Shown one piece after another: positions 48,233 through 60,999 of a stretch of DNA of 64,000 bases. Location of the stretch: the NCBI GenBank assembly GCA_028023455.1, contig JAQFVV010000317.1, positions 379,501 to 443,500 of the forward strand. The letters are read 5' to 3'. Source of the DNA: Epiperipatus broadwayi. Lineage: Eukaryota > Onychophora > Udeonychophora > Euonychophora > Peripatidae. Both the position numbers and the translations under genes were made by a program. Numbering within the stretch: the first letter of the stretch is position 1; the number at the start of each line of letters is the position of its first letter. A model generated the notes under the pieces. It was not told the origin of the DNA. It saw only the letters and a program-made list of their open reading frames with translations, and did no database searches.

Positions 48233-51200
48233 TGATTATTGGAAAGATATATATATATATACATAAGCAAAGAGCAAGTTTATGATTACAGCATCGAAAT
48301 GAGGTCAATAAATAAATTCATACTAATGGAAAAGCAGTGGGGCTGATATAAAGGCAGAAGAATCCGAAGTAATGTCATGCTTCCAAAAGAAGAAAATGAA
48401 GTGGCTAAGAGTTCTTTTTCTAGGGTACTGCTTAGAGAAGTTTAATTAGACTTGGTGTGGTCCTCAGGGTTTTCTGGGCGACCGATGCGAGAGGCCTGTT
48501 ATACAAAAATGATCCTCGGAAGGTCAACTGCCTGCAGGATAGGGTGTGAAGAAAGTCTATGGGTGCGAATTTATTGTAACCCTCCAATTTAGATGCACGT
48601 AATATTTAATAAACGAAGCCTTATATCAGCAGCACATCATAATATTGTCTTTAATGACATAAAATGGAAATCACTATTTTAAAACACATGAACCTCGCTC
48701 GAATGCTATAATTTAGGCAATTAACACTATGCTATGTAATATATATGGGAAAGATTTAATTCATATAAATAAGTTTTAAAAATTACCCCCCTTTCCTTCC
48801 TTGTTATTTAACAGACTGAAATCCCACCCTCGCGAATTTTGTAACTTGAGAATAATCAAGTCTTTGAAATATTAAGAATATAGCATTATAATACAGATAA
48901 TATAAAAACAATAATAAGAAAAAAAATCACCTTTTCAGAATTACATGCATGACATAAAAAAATATTTGATAGTGTTAATTTTTCGGTAATTTAAAACTTA
49001 TACTCAAAGAATATTTTTAAAGACATTTTTAAGAAAATCATGAAATTAGATTAACCTGGGAAACAACCTGGTGAGCATATTAATTAAGAAATTATATAAA
49101 TCTAATTCAAAAGGGAGGGGTTTTAATAACTTCAACTCAGGGAGGTTTAATTAGCTAGGGAAAAATAACTTTATATATTAGGCTCACAAGATTGTTAAGA
49201 TTGGCAACTTAAAATAATAAAATACAACAGTTTAAAATGAAGAAAGGAACCACACCAAGATTAAAGAAATAAGGGCAGACTTTATGTATAAAAGAAAAAT
49301 TAATAGTATGAGAGCAAATACAGTTAATAATTAATAAAAAACATTTAATTTAACAATTTAAAATTACATACAGATATCTGAAGTTGAGATTAATTTGGAA
49401 GAAATAAGATGTAAAGTTCATAGGTGGTTCTTATGTTAATTACCTTGCTATATTAAAGAGTCCATTTTAACAGTTCGGTTCCAGCATGGCAAAATTAACA
49501 GGATTGTGACCATTTCCAATGTAATAGCAAGTTTCCATTAGGCATTCCTCCGTTCTTAGATCATATTTTGGGGTATCAGTGAGATGATTATTCGAGGCGA
49601 GATTGACCAGCAAAAAAGGCAAGGAAGGTGATTAGTTTTCTACTTGTCCAACATTTTGAAAAAAAATAGTGTGGAGTTCTTTACTAGTTCTCTCCTAGGT
49701 AGTCAAAAATCAGCCCATTATATACAGCCCTCGGGTATTTGATGAATGCTTTTAGTATCCCTTTTTTTAATTTCATTTCCTTCACCTGTTGTTTTGGAGA
49801 TGCAACTGTTGGATAATTTTGTCCAAAAATATATTCAAATCTATTTCCAAATTAGAAATAGATATGATAAAATGTTAATGGCAAAAGTATAAATTCTTAA
49901 TTCAATTTCCCTTTTTACTTTTAGTCCATTTTAATTAAACATTCTTTCCTAAAATTAGATAATATAACATTTCCACTCTTTTAGTTATTTTTGGACAATT
50001 AACAGTTGCATACTCCATCTTGGATTTTTAAAAGAAAAGTATAGTTTTTAACAAATTTAAATAAAAAGTTTTTTTTTTTACAAACTTAAAAACAATATTG
50101 GTAAAATTAATATAGTGTTAATAATTGCTCCCTATATGAGCTGCACCTAATATATTTTGATTTTAATAAAAAAATTAATAATAAATAGTAAAAAAATATT
50201 AAGAGCTAAATTTTATAATCTTTTAGATGCACATCTCAAACATATATATATACATTAATATAGGAGCAGGAGGGAACACAGTTCAAACATGGGTTAGTAA
50301 TTTGGTGAGTATGAAGGACCATGAAGCTTAACTGCTTCAATACCAACTGCTACAAATAAATTTTAATATTAGTTTTTACTACAATAAATTGCTACTTTTG
50401 TGTATCATATGGTGTTGCATATTGAAATTATTCTGCAATCTTTTTATCTTAGTTTTAACAAATTCTAGTAAAGCTGTTGACCGACTAAATGATTTAACAT
50501 AAAATAAACATAATTTCATGCATTGAAATTATGATGATTAATTTTATAAGACAGAATTGGTAGTAAATAAGAGAACTAGAAAATGGTTTTATGAAATAAA
50601 AGGTAAATAAATTTGTCTTTACAAAATGTTATGGACAATGACAATATATATGAAGATGAAACTAGAAGACAGATGTGATTTAGTGTTCTTTTTGATTTTT
50701 CATATTTTGATCAATTATTAGATTCAACATTGGCTTTTTTATTTCAAAATAATTTTCAATCTAGCTATTGTTTAGAGTTATAAAATTATTTAGTGTTATT
50801 TTTTTGCAGATTTAAACTTAAGAATTTATATAATTAATTTATCTGAATTAAAAATTATACTATGTTATTGATGACATATAATTTTATCTTTTTTTTTTTT
50901 TACATAATAATCTGAAAATAACAGCATTATCTTCAATAATATACTTTGTTTGTTTTGTTATTATTTTTTTCTATTGCATTAAATTTATAATTATTATGAA
51001 CTTTTATAAACTCTGGAAATATAACAAAATATGGCATTGAAATTATGATTATTGTCAATATTTTTATGTAAAATTTATGAACAATATATATATATATTAT
51101 TACAAGATTGTTAATTTAAAAAGGTACCCATGGATTCAACAGGCACAGGAGTATGATTTCCTCTTCACAAAGACTATACTATATTGCTGGTTTATTTGTA

Positions 51201-51954
51201 TTTTTACAGCATTGTGCATTTATGCTCATTTGATCAACCTGTACAGATTAACCTGATGACTAGATCTCCATTTCTTAATTCTTACCATAGTTAGCTTGCT
51301 TTGAGTCATCTATCTAAAAAAAAAACCTTAAATCTGTTTATGATTCACAAAATTTTAAAAGTCATCTAAAGGGATCAAACATTGGGTTGTGGTGATGACT
51401 GTGGATATCTTAACTTCTTTACTACAAACTTCTTTTTAAGTGGTTTTATTATATTATTTTTGTCTTTTTTATGGATGATCTAATGCAATATGAAATGTTT
51501 ATTGCATAATTGTCTTCAAATATCAATAAATATAATTCTATTTTATATAAACACATAAAGTTAATTAATATTTGACTTTAAATAATTACATATAATAAGC
51601 TTACATAAAACTATTATTATCTGTAACCTTAATATTAGAATTTTTAAAAGTACATTATTAATATTTTAATATATATTATTTGAGAGTTTTTATTAGATGA
51701 TAGGTTATACAATTTTTAATTATCATTAATTGTAGTTTGCTGTTGTTAGCAGAAATATTTCAGCTTCACATATTTATTGTTACATGTGTATTTTTTTATT
51801 TTAAGCCATTTTGATTTATTTTCTACTAATGATTATATTTAATCATTTATTTTTGGATATTGCATATTGTATACATATGCTTAATAATGATTTTAATAAC
51901 TTTACAATAATAATCTAAAGTACTTTTATTTAATAAGACTGTCTAGTTGAAACT
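48233..51954. other. non-coding, with two less AT-rich patches of unknown origin
   Basis: 48290-48640 and 49360-49740 are visibly richer in G+C than the surroundings, but no domain or RNA fold was recognised on either strand. GGTGGGATTTCAG on the minus strand (plus about 48820-48832) recalls the 47990 repeat and is followed by a purine tract (GGAAGGAAAGGGGGG, plus 48785-48800). Possibly an unrecognised LTR-element interior. 49800-51954 is featureless AT-rich DNA. Confidence 0.35.
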
Positions 51955-53010
51955 TTATAATCTTAAAAATGAAAAGGTTGCTGATCTTGATGAAATACTA
52001 GAAGTTCAAATATGTTAAAAATATTTACATTTCTTAAGAATATATGAACAGCTTCATAAAGTTGTGCCTCCTGATTTTAGAAATATTTCTATTGTTCCAA
52101 TTTTTAAAAATAAAAACAATGGACAAGATTTCCATAATTATTTTACAATCAACTGCAGCAAAAGTACTTTCAAGGCTTTTGTTCCATAGGCTACTTCCAC
52201 ATATAGATATTTGATTACCAGAGACTCAGTGGGGTTTTAGAGATTTGAGAAGGACTGTAAACATAGTAGTTTGTTGCTAAGTAAGTGCAAGAAAAAAATG
52301 AAGGAATGATTTATGTATTGTTTTTATTGATTTGGTCAAAGTAAAAGAAATATATAGTACTACTTGAAATTATTTGATATTGATCAAAGATGAGAATGTA
52401 TATTAATTCCAATTATTATTATTTTTTTTATAATATTTTTTAGAATTATTTAAAGGCATGTCAATGAGTCAGGAATCAACATGCAATGCAAATTTGATAG
52501 TGTGATTTACATTCAAATTAATTAAAAGCAAAAACTATAATTTCTTTTTTGTTTGTTTGTTCCTAGATTTAAAATATGCTAAAGATTGTTCTATCCTTAC
52601 CAATTCAAAAAATGATTTATAAAATTGACTTTTTGGTCTAGAAAAACTTAAGTTCTTTATTAGGTAGTGATGTAAGAAATATTTTTAATGAATCCTGTTG
52701 CTTATATCTATAATAAATCAAAGATTTTGTATTTAATCATAGTGTGATAATTACTGCAACTAGCTCTTACTTTAGCTAATTTATTGTGTGTATGCAGAAA
52801 TGGAGTTTTTATCAACAAAACATAAAACTTTCAAAAAATTTCATTTAAAAATGCTCTGTAAATTTCTAAAAATACAATGTCAAAATCATAAGATTAACCA
52901 ATATATTTTTTATCTTGCTGGATTTGATTCTATAAAAACCATTATTTAAAGTTCCTCTGTACTCAACACAGCATCTTTGAGCTATTATAAGATTAATAAG
53001 GTGCATATGT
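51955..53010 (+). pseudogene. RTE-type LINE RT remnant, second copy
   Basis: The plus strand reads LKNEKVADLDEI (about 51960-51995), the equivalent of 'L-K-x-G-K-A-P-G-x-D-x-I', then VVPPDFRNISIVPIFKNKNN (about 52061-52120), and RDSVGF (about 52220) at the 'E-x-Q-C-G-F' position. The catalytic region is visible as AKDCSILTNSKNDL (about 52575-52620) at the place of 'Y-A-D-D', with the two Asp partly replaced. The final recognisable part ends at about 53000. Many stops make it non-functional. It corresponds to the same family and orientation as 8149-9950. Confidence 0.65.
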
Positions 53011-53228
53011 TAAAAAGGTGAATTCTTTTTTTTTTAATTAAAAACCATTATTGTAAAACCCCACATCTTTGGATTGAATTGTGAAGCAAGTTAACAATAG
53101 ATAATTTCCTAAAAATATATTTTACAGTAAAATTTATCTAAAATTTATTAAACATAAACAGATAATATTGTAATAACGTAAAAGATAAAGCCTTCAACAG
53201 ATATGCCTTAAACATGCTAACATGACAG
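53011..53228. other. AT-rich spacer
   Basis: Nothing recognised. Confidence 0.35.
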
Positions 53229-53519
53229 CCAATAAGATGGAATAATGACATCACATGGACCTCTCAATTCTCAAACACAAGTCAGAACTATAAGAAAAAG
53301 ATGGACCCATCTTCATCTATACCTCAATTATATATAAATAAGCCAGACTCAAGCATTTTGAACTAAGAGTGTGAAGCTTAAATACCTTAGAAGGGATAAA
53401 TATCATTTACATTGTAAGATTTGCTCAAAGATAATGCTGATGATAGAATACTTTGGAGAACTGCAAATAGATCATGTGTTAAGGTTTTCGGAAAGAAAGA
53501 TTTGTATAGTCATCACAAA

Positions 53520-53592
<73 letters not shown>

Positions 53593-53700
53593 TTTTCTAT
53601 TTTTAGTTACTATGGAGATACTCATTTTTACTTCAGTATGTATAAATGAATGTACTTATTTAACTTCTGAAGAAGAAAAAACTGAATGATAAAGAATAAA
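53229..53700 (+). promoter_or_regulatory. possible LTR-type promoter (CCAAT and TATA) with poly(A) signal
   Basis: A CCAAT word (53229-53233), a TATATAAATA box (53331-53340) and an AATAAA (about 53694) lie in the order of U3-R-U5 of an LTR. The stretch between, ending in AGCCAGACTC, is less AT-rich than its surroundings. There is no matching second copy in the window and no verified ends, so a solo LTR is only a suggestion. Confidence 0.25.
53524..53591. repeat. (ATT)n microsatellite
   Basis: About 22 uninterrupted ATT units, the longest microsatellite in the window. Confidence 0.97.
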
Positions 53701-55384
53701 AAGTTAAAGATGAATTTTTTATGATTATACAATCTATTATGTGAACCACATTTGTTCTGATGAACTTTATATTTTGGAAACTGACTTGATATGTCTATTG
53801 TAATGATGATGTACTTTTATAGAAGTAAATTAAATATAACGTTCTACAAATTGAGGAATATGCCATTTGATCTTTTGATTTTGTCATTAATTTTTTTAAT
53901 TTAATTTTTTTCAACTTTGTGAATCATCAGTATGAATTTTTATCTTGTTTTTCATACAATAATTTGAATAAGGTAATTCGGTATAATTTAATTGAGTAAT
54001 TGTTTCTCTGTAATGAATTGTCTTTTAATTTGTTAAATACAGTAATAATACATTTGAGTCTGTATTAAGCTCTGATTTGAATGTTGAGGTGCAATTACAC
54101 TTAAGACAATAAACTATATGGCTGGTGTTTATTTTTTTAATTGCTTATAGTACTATTCATTTATAGAAGTTATAAATGTAATCATGAAAGTTTATATTTT
54201 AATATATACATTTTTATGAACGAAATGAAATTTTGGGGCGTTATTTTTTTATTACTATTTACGTGAAGTTGTATATGCTATTTGAAGCCATTTGCAACAC
54301 CTTTTTTTTTAATTCTTATCATTTCATAGACAATACCCCCCCCTCCCTCTTTCTGTCTCTAATTTGCTCTGTATAATAAATGATAGTTTTCAGGTTTGCC
54401 TCAGAAACATTTTTTCATATAGTATTAACTATTCTTTAGGATGTTGGCTAGCAAATACTTTTATTCCTTGGTGACTATTCAATCCGGAAATGTTTGTGTA
54501 ACATTCCGTTAAGCTTTGCAATAATTATTTTCTTTCTCTCAAAGTTTGGGCAGAAATCTGTTTAAAAAGATAGATGTGAGAACCGATTTTCTCAGGTATT
54601 TCTGTTTTAATTAAACTTAACCCAAAAAAAGTTAAGAAAGTTGTCATTTTATTAACTAAGTAACAATAATTTAAATTCTTTTAGATTAAGAAAAGTGTTT
54701 AAAATAACTTGTATTTATAAGATTGCTAATTTTAATGATAATTAAATTATTCTTAATTATTATTTTGTTTATTAAACACATATTGATTCTTTGATTTTTT
54801 TTTTTTTTAAAAATTAACCAAAATAATTAAGATCTCTGATGAAAAGCAGATTGAGTAACTATGTAATAGAGAAAAATACTCTGCCAAGTTATCATTCCTC
54901 ATCATTATTAATTGTATTAGGCAATTGCTTGCTAGTTTATATTGCAACTTATTACTGCCTTTTTATTTTGAGATTGCATTGTATACTTTAATGAGCTCTT
55001 TTTATCATTATAATGCATAGAAATTTTAATAAAAGATTCTTCTCTCTGAACAAATAAGAGATCCTTAGTATAGAATAACATTGACTATTTAAGAGGATAT
55101 GAGAGCTTGTAGTTTGATAGAAGTGAAATCATTAATAGAAAATGTAAAATGTCCATATGCTTGTATGTGTGCATGCCAATTTTAGAAGCAACTAAAAACT
55201 CATATAATACCAAGAAAAAAATTTAGAAAAAAATAATAGTGAAATTAAATTTTATGTTTCTGTAATTTATATATATGTTGAACGATTTCCACGAGAAAAA
55301 AATGCATTATAATTCAAAGTAAAATAAAAATAATAGAATGGTTATATTACTTGGAGTTCATAAGAAGTTCGAAGATAGGAAATA
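53701..55384. other. AT-rich non-coding sequence
   Basis: No feature recognised apart from a C-rich run (54336-54350). Confidence 0.5.
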
Positions 55385-55462
55385 ACTGATTGAACCGCGA
55401 TCGAATTATATCTCGAGTTGCAGAACCCTGCATTCTGCCACAGCACTAAATCTCGCAGTGTA
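55385..55462 (-). repeat. tRNA-like SINE head
   Basis: On the minus strand, an A-box-like TTTAGTGCTGTGGCAGAATG (plus 55432-55451) is followed by CGCGGTTCAATCA (plus 55387-55399) as B box. The patch is far more GC-rich than its surroundings, as expected for a tRNA-derived insertion. No functional tRNA fold was established. Confidence 0.4.
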
Positions 55463-58400
55463 TAATTCTTAATAATTTAATATTTTAAATATTTTTACAC
55501 TGTAAATTCCGAAAAATTACTATGAATTATAAATAAATCTGCGCGTTACAGTAATATGTTAATCTCTTATATTTTATACTTTGACTTTTCATTTATTTAT
55601 TTTTAAAGTTTTTTTTTTTATTATTATTATTTTAATCTTATGAAATGCATTATTATGATTTCATTGAATTGATTAAATTTCTTTTTGCATTTTTAATGTT
55701 TGACGACATAATTTTAGATTTAGTTGTAGAGTTTTGCACCCCAAATTATATTGCTTTTTTATGTATATTGTATATGTATAAATGTATGTTTTAGATTCAT
55801 TCTTGTATTTGTAATACTTGATGTTAATATAAATATTAACTAACATTTTGGTTGTCATCATCTTGATATAATAGTAGTATTAACAACTAGCAAATGTATA
55901 TTCAGATAAACCCAAGCATTATATGTTTTATATAAAATCTTCACTTTAATGTTTATATATTGGAAATATCATTATTACTTTAATTAAATGTTTTTAGTAC
56001 TGTTTAGATTGAGTATTGATTCAAATTTGGTAGAATGCATTCATATACCATAACAACGTTTCTTTCTTCTTTATAATCTAAACCCAAGCACTTTCATAAG
56101 CAAATTTGAATTAGAAATGCAAACAAGGTAAAATCTATATTACATTGAATATTGATTGCATTATATGTGCTATAGAATTGTACAACATTTGAATTATATT
56201 TACAAAAACCTTAAGTTATTTTTATGGAGAAAATTTGCAAGTTCTCTAATAAATGTCAAAAAAGATATCAACCTTTTACTCATTGTTAGAGAATGCCTAA
56301 CAGAGATTAAATAGTATTTAAATCAACTAATTAGTGGGAAATTAAAGATGTAATTTTAAACCGGGATTTAACTGTCAGTTGTATTGCCTTGAACATTATT
56401 GTCTTGGAAAATGACAGTCTTTTCAAATAGTCTATATTTATAATGCATCCATGCTAAATAAAAAATATATTAGAATTTGTGTAGAACTATTGTTAATCTA
56501 ATAGTACGCATTCAAAATAATATTTACATAATTAAGTTTTTTAAATATCTGCAAGAAAATAGTTTTTTTTTTTTTTTTAAATTATTCCATGTTGTCATAA
56601 CTTAAAGATTCAGAAATCAGTTTAGTAAACTATCATTTAATGATGTTGTTAAATTCCATCATGTAATGATGGTTTCTGGTAATTCTCTATGCAAAATTTC
56701 TCTTTTTTTTCTACTACCCATGATGTGATAAAGTTTCTGCAGGCCATTTATTACTTTCTTTACTTATGTGATCATTTTTATTTTCTCTTTAATTTACTAA
56801 GCATAAAATTTTTTTTCTTTTGAATTTTAGTTTTCAATATTAACATCTCTATTATTTTATCTTCCATTAAGCATCACCTTTAAATTTTTCAAGGATTATT
56901 TTGTTGGTCTTTTTTGATGTGAACTTATAAGAAATTATAGGTGGTCTTCATTAGTGATAATTAAATATTTCTTTTTTATATTTTTTTTATATTTCAATAT
57001 AAACTATCACAAACTTAAATTAATACTGGAAATTTTAATCCTTGAAGAATTTTCACATTTATCTTTATTGAAATATATCCTACTTTTAATATTGGAGTTA
57101 AAAAACAAAGAACAGCTTTATCCATCTACTCTATACAGAATTTATTTGATATATCTTCCACTATACAAATGTTAGACCCCCTAGAAGTGCAACTCATCAA
57201 CTACTTTTGTCTCTTTATTATATATTTTAATTTTTTTTTTATTTTTCAAGTAAATATAATCTTTGTCACCAGCTTTATATATATAAAAATAGCTGATTAT
57301 TTCACTTTCTTTTTTCACTGTCAAAATAAGATCATCAAAAAAATCTTTTTTCATTTTCTATCACTAATGTTGTTTTTTTCATTTTGCAAATTGCTAATTT
57401 TTCCATTTTCTATTCTGATATCAGGTTTTAAAATTCTACATTTATTCATTTGTGTAAATACAAATTTGTCAAATACTTTTTCTTTAAATTAGAAATCATA
57501 TCTATTTTATTTATTTTTTTGTTTTTACAAGATCTTTTTGATTGTATAGGTACTTTTAATGGACAGAAAATAGTGCACTTGTATTCTCAGTGATCTGAGA
57601 GATCTTCATAATTTGCAATGGACAACAAATCATTTTTAAATGATCAACAAATCAAGAAACTGTCTATTTATATTAGCAGTATAATCTCAAGAAGGGGTTT
57701 TTTTTTGCCAAAAGATGTACATTTTTTATGTAAACTTTCATTTTTGCTTTCACTCTATAAAAAAAATATACATCAGTAAATATTAATACTTAAATGTGCA
57801 GACAGTATTATGAATTATCAAAATATTATTCATTTACATATTTTTTTCAATAGATGACATGGATATTGCATGTTTACGATAAAACCTAAGCATTGTAATA
57901 ATATGAAGTGTAAGTTATTATATTTAGCCATCTGTATAATCATTTTTTCCAGCTGAGCCCGACAATACTAAATTCCTAATAATTTATATATTTGATGAAT
58001 TTTCAAATTTTACCATGTTAGCAATATAATTTGCAGTGTTTATTAAGTATTTCATCTTTACATGTCCAATTTTAAAAATCAGCTAATATTTAAATTAAAT
58101 TGATATTAATTATTTTTCAAAATTATTTTTACTTATTTTCTGCCATCTGTAATGTTATTTTATATGTCGATTATTCTCAAAAATTATTTTTTGCACTTAT
58201 TTATTTTAAATTTTAATTCAAAATACTTATTTTTGTATCTTAGAAGTTTAATGATTGCTCAGTGGCAATAGGGAAAATCATTTACCTATCCAACCTATTA
58301 CCTATATTTAATATCTCATTTTCTGTGCTAACTTGTTGTTGTGTGTTTTGTACTTTTTATTTATATTTGTACAATATGCAGCTTATTTGATTTCTTTCAT

Positions 58401-58510
58401 GATAAATACCTTTCTAGTCTATTATATATAATTAATGATTTACTTAGGTGGTCTGTTCAACTTAGTATTATTGTACAATAACTGGATTAAAGTTTAATTC
58501 AACATGTCGC
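55463..58510. other. AT-rich non-coding sequence
   Basis: Long hydrophobic open frames at 56954-57175 and 57169-57492 are low-complexity Phe/Leu/Ile translations of T-rich DNA without any recognisable domain. Nothing else seen. Confidence 0.5.
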
Positions 58511-58580
58511 TTCCAATGTTTGAATGTTGTGATCTCCTGAACAAGCAACTAACCACTTGGTTACTGACTATAGGTGTTTT
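58511..58580 (-). repeat. tRNA-like SINE head
   Basis: On the minus strand TAACCAAGTGGTTAG (plus 58549-58563) is a good A-box/D-arm word of the Leu/Ser type, and CATTCAAACATTG (plus 58514-58526) is a weak B box about 25-30 bases downstream. Likely a decayed tRNA-derived SINE. Confidence 0.4.
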
Positions 58581-59479
58581 ATTAAGTTAATTTAGTTTTA
58601 CTTAATTATTATGCTGTTGTTATATCTTTTTCTTACTCATAGTGTCTTTTAGTTCCTTCTTTATATGATATTTTAATTTTTAATATATTGAGTTATATCG
58701 TCATTATTATCTCATATATAGTTATTTATTTACTATCTTTGTTTTATTTCGATTTAGTTTGACAAAAGACTTTAAAAACAATGTAAAAAGGAATTTACTA
58801 TTTTGATATATATATACACAGATATAGCTTATTATTTTCCGTATATTCCATATTTAATGAGTCTTAATGGTGTAACAATTATTAGTCAAGATTTTTAAAA
58901 GATTAAATGCTCTTATAAATTAATTGAAATGTTATGATGAACGAATGTCATAGAAGTTATAGTTCTTTCGTGTCTTTTATTTATCATAATATTCTTTTCA
59001 CCTAAATAACTTAATTGTGAGAAGTGAAAATGGGTTTCAAGAAAAGCAAAAGAATAACGAATATATGTGCACTCGTGACTCTGTTTAAGATGCATATTTT
59101 TTTTTTTAGTCTGGGGCATGCATAGCGAAATTTTTCGTAAATAAATAGATATCTGTCAGGTAGATAAAGGTGTATTTTTTTTTACTTAAGATATATATAT
59201 TAACATTAATTTATTGCTAAAGAGCAACGGTTTTAAAATTGTACTGATTAAAGATAGTTTATGAATTGATAGGGGGGAGGGGTTTTGTTTTTCTATAAAA
59301 GCAATAATATAAGAATTTATTCGTTTATATAATAATAGTAGTACTAGATAAATATCGTCAGTGTTCAAAATATACTTTCATTATAATATTGTTTATTAAT
59401 AAGAAAGTTTCTTTATTCTTTAAAAATTAATTATTTCATAACGTATTTTATAGAATTCTGGGAAAATCTTTTATATATG
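58581..59479. other. AT-rich non-coding sequence
   Basis: No feature recognised. A G-rich run (GGGGGGAGGGG) lies near 59272-59282. Confidence 0.45.
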
Positions 59480-59725
59480 CAAGTGGTTCATTTTCACCTG
59501 CATGAGTGAGGTGTGCGTCACCACGACTGGTATTGTCAGCTGGTGGAAGGCATAGAGGAATGGATTAGATTTTTGCTAATGGTAGCTTTCTATAGGACTT
59601 ACTGAAGTGTCAGAAGCAGGACTGTTACTGCATCTGCTGACCACCCCCCTCCTAAGCTTTATAAGGTTTCAACCTTTGCTTAACCCACGAATATTGGTCA
59701 CTAATTTCCACAAGGCATCATACTA
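59480..59725. other. isolated less AT-rich patch, unidentified repeat
   Basis: A 250-bp island with clearly higher G+C (for example GCGTCACCACGACTGGTATT and CCACCCCCCTCC). Minus-strand frames give short Ser/Thr-rich stretches broken by stops. Probably a fragment of a transposable element. No domain recognised. Confidence 0.3.
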
Positions 59726-60267
59726 CTAAAAATAAGGCTTCATTAACTTTATTATTATTTTTTTGCTATCGGTGGCGTTTGTATTTAGAATAGTTTTACA
59801 CTATACTTTTGTTTTAATAAATTATGATTTTACATCGAAATTAATATTCTAGAGGTTTATGAAATATAAAATGAAATCTCATTATTAATTTTTATTTAAG
59901 CTAATTATTTTTCTTTTCTCAATATTATGCTCATACATACATACACAACTTTATAAATATATATGCATACTGACACATCGCATGCACCTAAAGCTTTAGA
60001 CAAGTTTTTATATATTTGCATGCATAATATGTGTATAGCAAGGTATGTGCCTTTATATAGAGAGAGCATATAAAATGAAATTGTACTTTATAATATAAAG
60101 ATTATAACCATCCACAAAAATGAGTGCTCACTATGAATAATTTACACGTTTATATTAGCTGGAGTTGTAGAAAAACTTTTTTATAGATATAATAAACATC
60201 TCCATACTTCCCCATTCTTTTTAAATACATATAAATAAAGATATAATAAAAGACAAATGACCCCCAA
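59726..60267. other. AT-rich non-coding sequence
   Basis: Short TA and ATAC runs only. Confidence 0.4.
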
Positions 60268-60320
60268 GATGCATTTCGTGCTGAACCAGCACTCATCAGT
60301 TGGCCCAGGTCACAATCTCG
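60268..60320 (+). repeat. fragment of the 416-bp repeat family
   Basis: CGTGCTGAACCAGCACTCAT at 60268-60287, followed by CAGTTGGCCCAGGTCAC, is the same word series as in the array at 44.9-47.0 kb, so the family is dispersed as well as arrayed. Confidence 0.7.
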
Positions 60321-60999
60321 TTTTATCAATTTTATGTAAAAACAATTTTAAAATAATTTTACTTAAGTTAATTAAAACTTTAGTGAAAACAATCACATGG
60401 AGGCAAACTACTCCCATATCTAGGATACAAAAATAGTAATAGAGTTAACAACAAATAAGCTTTAAAGTATTATCGTCAACAATAAAAATAAAGATTTTCA
60501 AAATCTAGTGCCATTAATTTGTGAAAATGAATCCAAAAGAATGAGATGCATTAAAAAAAGAATGGAACTCATTGCAGTCAAACTGTCTAATTTTCAGCAA
60601 CAAATATGCAAGTAAGATAATGAGATAATATTATAAAATCAAGTAAAATACTAAATAGATTCAAATTATAAACGTTGGACTTTATGAACTGGTTTAACAA
60701 ATCAATAGTTGATTATTTTAAATATTTTAAAATGTAGATGTCATAGAAAAACTTGTACTGAAAAAATAATTGAAACTAAACTATACAGCTATACTTTTCC
60801 AAAGTAACCATATTTGCACTAAAAATTTATAGAAATTTTATCTTGAAAAAAATAATTTTAAAAACAAAAAACACAACTTATTTAAAAAGCATGAGTTTAT
60901 AAAACAGATTCTTCAAAAGAATGATGCATTAATATATATTAAATGTTCCAAAAATGATTAGAGGTTCGTGTATATTGTTTATATGTTTGGAGTTTTTGC
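60321..60999. other. AT-rich non-coding sequence
   Basis: No feature recognised. Confidence 0.4.

Noticed and set aside
50263-50350. tRNA-like patch with CAGTTCAAAC
   Set aside because: No acceptable A box at the right distance on either strand.
53371-53649. Open frame with a poly-Ile run
   Set aside because: The run is translation of the (ATT)n microsatellite; no domain on either side.
56954-57492. Two Phe/Leu/Ile-rich frames that look like membrane proteins
   Set aside because: T-rich DNA always translates as hydrophobic residues; no charged flanks, no family resemblance.
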